A stretch of DNA of 64,000 bases, from positions 7,846,001 through 7,910,000 of the forward strand of contig CM063292.1 in NCBI GenBank assembly GCA_032173965.1, read 5' to 3'. The DNA is from Sitta carolinensis. Taxonomy: Eukaryota > Chordata > Aves > Passeriformes > Sittidae. A model generated the notes under the pieces. The model saw only the letters and a list, made by a program, of their open reading frames with translations. It was not told the origin of the DNA and did no database searches. Positions 58,858 to 64,000 of this stretch are shown one piece after another (within the stretch, counting starts at the first letter, position 1; each line of letters starts with the position of its first letter). Made by a program: the position numbers and the translations under genes.

Positions 58858-61113
58858 GCTTCAAATCCAATAATCCCACCTTTCAAATCCAGTTCTTTCT
58901 ATAGAGAACTTCAACGTGTTCTTCATTCCCTTAACAACATATATTCAGGAAGTACACTAGAAAATTATTATGTCAAAACTTTTACTGAAATTTGTATTCT
59001 AACATCAAAGAGGAACGTAGTAGCAAACATATAATCATTATATTTTCTGCAGAAGGTGGGTCAAAATTATCTGCAGCCCAGAGTTAGCTAATTATAAGAC
59101 AATTTATGTCTGAAGCATCTTTCATGCCTAGCTACACATCATAGATTTATTAGCAGCTGATATGTACTTTACACAATTAAAAAGAGATAAACAGGTCCTA
59201 CCTTTATACTTAGAACTATTAAGATGTTGTTACAACAGCTGCTGCAAATTAATCTACTGTAATCCTACACTCTGCCATTAGTTACACAACAAAATCAGAG
59301 CTTCTTGAAAACCAAAAATAAAGATGTGTGAAATTGTTCTAATTACATACTTAACTTATAAAAAATGAGAGTATCCCATTTGTCACAATCCAAAACTCAT
59401 AGAAAATTAAAAGGTAAATTACTTTGAACCAGTTTACTTTTCACTACAAGTAATCCATTTAGTGAGACCTTACCCTAAATTAAGATATGCTGCCTTAACA
59501 TTCCTATGGCCAGGGAATTTATTTTCTCTCTTCACCTTATATATCAAGAATTTATCCTCAAGTGAAAAACAAATCATAAACTCCAGAAAAGTAGTAGATT
59601 ACATGAAAAAAAAAAATCACAGTAAAACACTCAAGCACTATTTCATTTAATACTTACATTTCAAGGGTGTTTTAATGTGCATTTTCATTGCCACCCTCTT
59701 TATGAAATCTGACTGGGAAGACAGAAGTGTGAAAGGAATCAGGGAGGATTTAGGAATACTGAAAAACAAGAAAAATTATAAAGAAGAAGAAAAGCTGTTT
59801 GGAACATTTCAAAATTACCTGTCACCAGTGACATTCTGCTGTGAAATGATGGCATCTTAATATCTTCATCTAAGGGACCTTGATTTGAAATATTTATAAA
59901 ACACAGGAAATGGGACTCCTGGTAACAATGAGAACTGTCAAGAACTGAAAATAGTGAGTATTGCCATGCAATTTTTCCCCATCAAGCTTAAATCCTTTCT
60001 TTCAGAGCTGGTGAAGGAGTCTCACTCCCAATGCTGAGTTATTTATTTTTCCCTCCCAGGAATGACTCCCATGCCATCACTGGTCACAAGGTGTGCCAAG
60101 TCACATCCTCTCCACCCATTGGCAAGCACACAAAATCCATATTTTTTTCCTATCCCAGCACAGTGGGGGCATTTCTTCTCTAGGAAAGCTTTATCCCTGT
60201 CTCTTTAGAGAGGGACCCCCAAAATTTAAAAGTTAGTGCTAAATCCTTGTGGTCCACTCTGCTTGGAAGCCTCCATCCTTGTGGGCTTGGTGCAGCTCTT
60301 TTGGCTTTCAGAACAAAAGGGGATTGGAACATTTTAATATAAACAAAGCACAGTTCAAGGGAGCAATAGTATGTGAGTAAAGACCAGGCAAAGTTGGTGG
60401 CATTCAGTTTTTTTCCCCTTTCCTCATCAAGAAAAAACCAGGAAATAGATCATTCTCAATATTTCTTTCCCCCCATTGGACTGCCAAGAGATACATCTGA
60501 ACTCAGCCCAAAGCATTAAAAAGTACAATGGAAAAGAAATTTCTGGGCAATGCCAACGTGGTCAGAAGATCAATGTTTTGCCTCATTAGAACATCTTTTC
60601 TTCAACAGGTGTCAAAAGATAAAATGGAAATTTTGCAAAGAATTCCTGATGTAGGTTGTAATTTCAAAACCAGACTTTCAATCTCTAATGATTCCCCTCA
60701 TCTTCAGCAAATATCCCTGGACAGACATGTCTCAAGACATCTGCAGGGTGCCTTAGTTTCTCAATTTTCATTTGACATTAATCTTGCCAGAGGGGAGTGT
60801 GTGTGTGTGTGTGTTGTGTGCTTCTTTGTTGGTGGGTTTTCCCCGTTCACACAGAAAAAAATCTCTGGCATTCTTTTTGATTTAAGAAAAAATTAAAAAT
60901 AACCTAAATTAGAAGAACTGCTTTTTCAGTCCTCGGGTTGAAATTTAAAATTAGGATTAACCAAAACTCACCAGATGCACTGTTCCTCTCATAAGTAACT
61001 CATACATACATACATATATATATAGATATTTATAAGATACGTGTGTTTATATAGATATATAAATATATCCACACATATATATTCTTAGCAGTGCCGTGCT
61101 TACATCTGGGCTG
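58858..61113. other. AT-rich sequence without a gene
   Basis: Holds a GT-rich run (60797-60819) and AT-rich repeats (61005-61085). Part of 60000-60320 is GC-richer and unassigned. No exon is supported. Confidence 0.45.
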
Positions 61114-61157
61114 AAGATCTCAGGGGTCTTTTCCATCCTAAATGATTCTATGATAGA
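61114..61157 (+). mobile_element. CR1 LINE 3' tail only
   Basis: 'GAAGATCTCAGGGGTCTTTTCCATCC' followed by 'TAAATGATTCTATGATAG' is the last 40 or so bases of an older CR1. Confidence 0.75.
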
Positions 61158-64000
61158 GAATATATTTGCATCATTTAGTGGCAAAGACTACATAACAAAA
61201 GGAAAAAAACTTATCTGCATTTATGAGGGAGTACATTCAGCTGAAACTAAAAACTACTCTACTTTTATTCATGGTTTCTTATTATTTAATGATTCATAAA
61301 AGAGAGCAAATGCTTAAGCAGTAATTAGCATTGAGGAGCCATCAAAATCAGTTGTTACAGTATTGTGATCTTCAAAGTCAGCAGTCATAATCTCCTAAGA
61401 TTTCCCACTTGGCCAACAAAAAACTGTCCCAAATATATAAATCATAAATCAGACAGAAAATAATAAGAATATTGGAACCCAAAAGTACAGCTACCAGCTT
61501 TTCCAGGATCATTTAATTAAGATTGTATTCTGTCCAACTGAAGCTGGGTGCATATGCTGAACATCCCAGCACACAGCAGTAAGCACAGTCAAATAAAATA
61601 TAAATAGAAGTACATCTACTGTTGTAATAATAATACCACAGTCCCACTTCCCAACTACTTCTCTTGTTAATTAATATAACATTTAAATCAGCTCATATCC
61701 CTTGGAACATGAGGGGAATGGACAAAGACAGAGGAATAGAAGTCAAAATCCTGCTATAATTGAAAACATTGGCAAGCCTTTTAAAAGTTGCCTCTGCAAG
61801 TTGGAAGTAAAACCAAGTAGCAGAGAAAAAAGTAATCTTGAATATTAACCTAGCTTTAAGTGAGCAATAGCTCCTTTTAGTAGATACTATCACTGTTATT
61901 AACAACTTCTGTTTTGAACTGGTGTAGAAAACACTTCAGCTTGTGGTAAACATTATTGGAAAAAATCTGCACCATTTCAGAGAGGAATAAAACCCAACAG
62001 TACACAAATATCTATATAACAATGTTTCATAAAGCCTTTTTATTTGTTCAATTAATATCCACTCTGTGACTTTTATGCAAGAAGGATAAAAATATTTAAT
62101 GATATTGACTATCACTGTTCCAGGCCACGTCAATAAATACGAATCAGTGGAGGGAAGCTTCCCTCCAGTATTCATGATAACTGCAGTGCAGAGGGAAATT
62201 ACCATCCAGGAGCTGGAGGAGGCTGCCCAGCAGCACCAGCTGGGTGGAACTCCAGGTGATCCAACTCCAGCACATTGGGAGGACACAACAAAGTCAAATC
62301 ACTTATTTAAAGTAGCTTCAGAGATTGCAAGCCCACTTTTCCAAAACATCCACTTCACAGAAATGTTGTAAACCCTTTTATTGTCCCTGCCCTAGGAGAT
62401 AAGAGGACACAGATATGCCCCAGGAAAAATGCTGGAGCTGGCACCTGGTGCTGTTTGATGTACAATGTACAGACTGCAAGAAACAACTGTACATGATGGA
62501 AACAAAACAAATAAGATGCACAGGTTTTTATTATAATCATATTTATTTATAAAGAGAGAGGCTTGAGACACCAATCACACAAACTGGATTCCTTCCAAGC
62601 AAAGCCAGAGAAAGCTTAAAACAAACCCCAAACAGCCAAAACCTAAATGACCAAGATAAGAAATAAACGCTCATTCTTTCTCATCTGTGTAGCCTGCAGT
62701 TCACAAGGACAGCAAGTAAGGTTCATGTTTCGAATCTCAGATAATTTCCAAGAGCACACAGCTTGCAGGGGTCCACCCAATTGCTCAGAAAAAAGATAAA
62801 CATAGATCATCGTTACATAAAAACCTTACATCTTGTTATGGGAGAACAGCCACAAGCCCACTTTGGTCAAATGTGGACCAACACAAAATTAACACAGTCA
62901 GAGTCACTGAATAAATGTAAAAATCCATCTTGTCCTTTAAGAACTGAACAACAATAAAAGTTCTACATTTTTTCATCAGTGCTGAGTATTTTGTTCTGGT
63001 TCATGTGATCACGTCTGTCAACACTAGACAAAATATTAATTTGTGTAGATATGTCTAATTAAGCAAGTTCACATCTTAAGAATTTTTTGACTGCAAGAGG
63101 AATGGCAAACTAAAATCTGCATCCTTTAAAATGTGTTTTATTCTGAGATTAATCTTCTTGCACTCTCTTTTTCCTTTTCAATTTAATTTCAACATTGAGA
63201 CATGCAATGATTCAGTTACAAACATGACTGGCTGCCTTTATGATATTATATGAATTGTCATAAAGAATGCTTTCTAGTTGAATTAACGTGACAGGTATGT
63301 AACAGATTCTGTAAAAATAAAGTCACAATATGCCATAATATTTCACAATGCTCTAAAACTGACAAGCAGTTTCCTAATTACTGCTTACACAGAAATTCTA
63401 AACACCATTTTCATATGTTTACTTTGCTAAGCAATCTATTATTTCGGTGCATGCTATGCTGAAAATGCAATTGCAGTTAAAAAGGAAAAATGTGATAGAT
63501 TTATCTTTCATACTTATCAGAAAAATGTCAAGAGCTGACATGGTAAATTAAACATCTGGTAACACACGGAAAACTCTGGTTTTATAAACAGTAGTAAGTT
63601 TACAAAGTATTTGGCTTCATTTCTCTATTTTATTCTTATTGGCTAAAAATATTTATCTAATCCCTGCAGTGCTGCCTCAAATCCTAGAAGATTTCAACTC
63701 TTGTTGCTTATGCAGATCATGGCTCTGCACTGCAAAGTGAAAAGCATTCTTTGCCAAAACCCTTTTTGAGGAGCAAACAGTCCCTTTGGTCTTCCCAAGG
63801 CATTGTTTTCATTACAAGAGGAAAGAATGTCCTCTCCAAGGAAATCTTGAAGGAGATTCAATTGATGCAGAGGTCGTTGTACTTAGGTTATCAGTAATTT
63901 CAATAGAAATTCAATAGAATGGAATTATTCATCAGAAAATACCCATTTATTAAAATTAAAACAGTTATTGATTTATTTCCGTTGCTAAAATATCTCTATG
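61158..64000. other. AT-rich sequence without a gene
   Basis: No recognised element. A plus-strand frame at 62099-62371 has no known domain. Confidence 0.5.

Overview
The window looks like a piece of a songbird (passerine) nuclear genome that lies between genes or inside a large intron. It is AT-rich and CpG-poor. Its recognisable content is avian retroelement debris: about sixteen pieces of CR1 LINE 3' ends, several still carrying the diagnostic 3' end (a run like 'ccttccaaccc' followed by 'attctgtgattctgtga'), plus solo or partial LTRs of several endogenous-retrovirus families. I found no host protein-coding exon, rRNA, tRNA or CRISPR array that I could support. The long open frames fall in GC-rich CR1 copies, tandem repeats and LTRs, where stop codons are scarce by composition, and I do not annotate them as genes. 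Family assignments rest on recognised sequence features, not on a database search.

Layout. 0-8.5 kb: two related LTRs in opposite orientation (480-830 minus, 5800-6157 plus), a GC-rich CR1, an LTR inserted into an older LTR-like block (4661-5163), and an LTR-like 3' end preceded by a 30-bp tandem repeat (7991-8539). 8.5-15.6 kb: AT-rich sequence with low-complexity tracts. 15.6-23.5 kb: two nearly identical direct LTR copies about 7.1 kb apart (15639-16134 and 22770-23263), CR1 pieces, a CpG-dense block and an ERVL-like remnant. 25.4-25.8 kb: a ten-copy minisatellite. 29.5-33.4 kb: two CR1s, an LTR remnant split by one of them, an AATAAA plus A38 end that looks like a retroposed mRNA, and a solo LTR holding a large GGAGAA expansion. 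36-46 kb: mostly AT-rich sequence with a solo LTR (42654-43217) and a 78-bp local duplication. 46.8-50 kb: two more solo LTRs and two CR1s. 53-61 kb: CR1s, one of them split by a 246-bp copy of DNA found 2 kb away.

The strongest evidence is boundary evidence. Four solo LTRs (22770-23263, 32648-33398, 42654-43217, 46831-47123) are each flanked by identical 6-bp target-site duplications, and a fifth (49336-49961) has one inside an AT repeat, where a match is easy to get by chance. Three of these share the start TGTTGGAAC and form one family. CR1 and ERV are the two main retroelement classes of birds. I see no intact gag, pol or env and no CR1 reverse transcriptase, so nothing here appears able to move by itself.

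I did not find a new multigene system. The most unusual items are the split CR1, the candidate retroposed mRNA end, the repeat expansion inside one LTR family, and the LTR-associated 30-bp tandem array.
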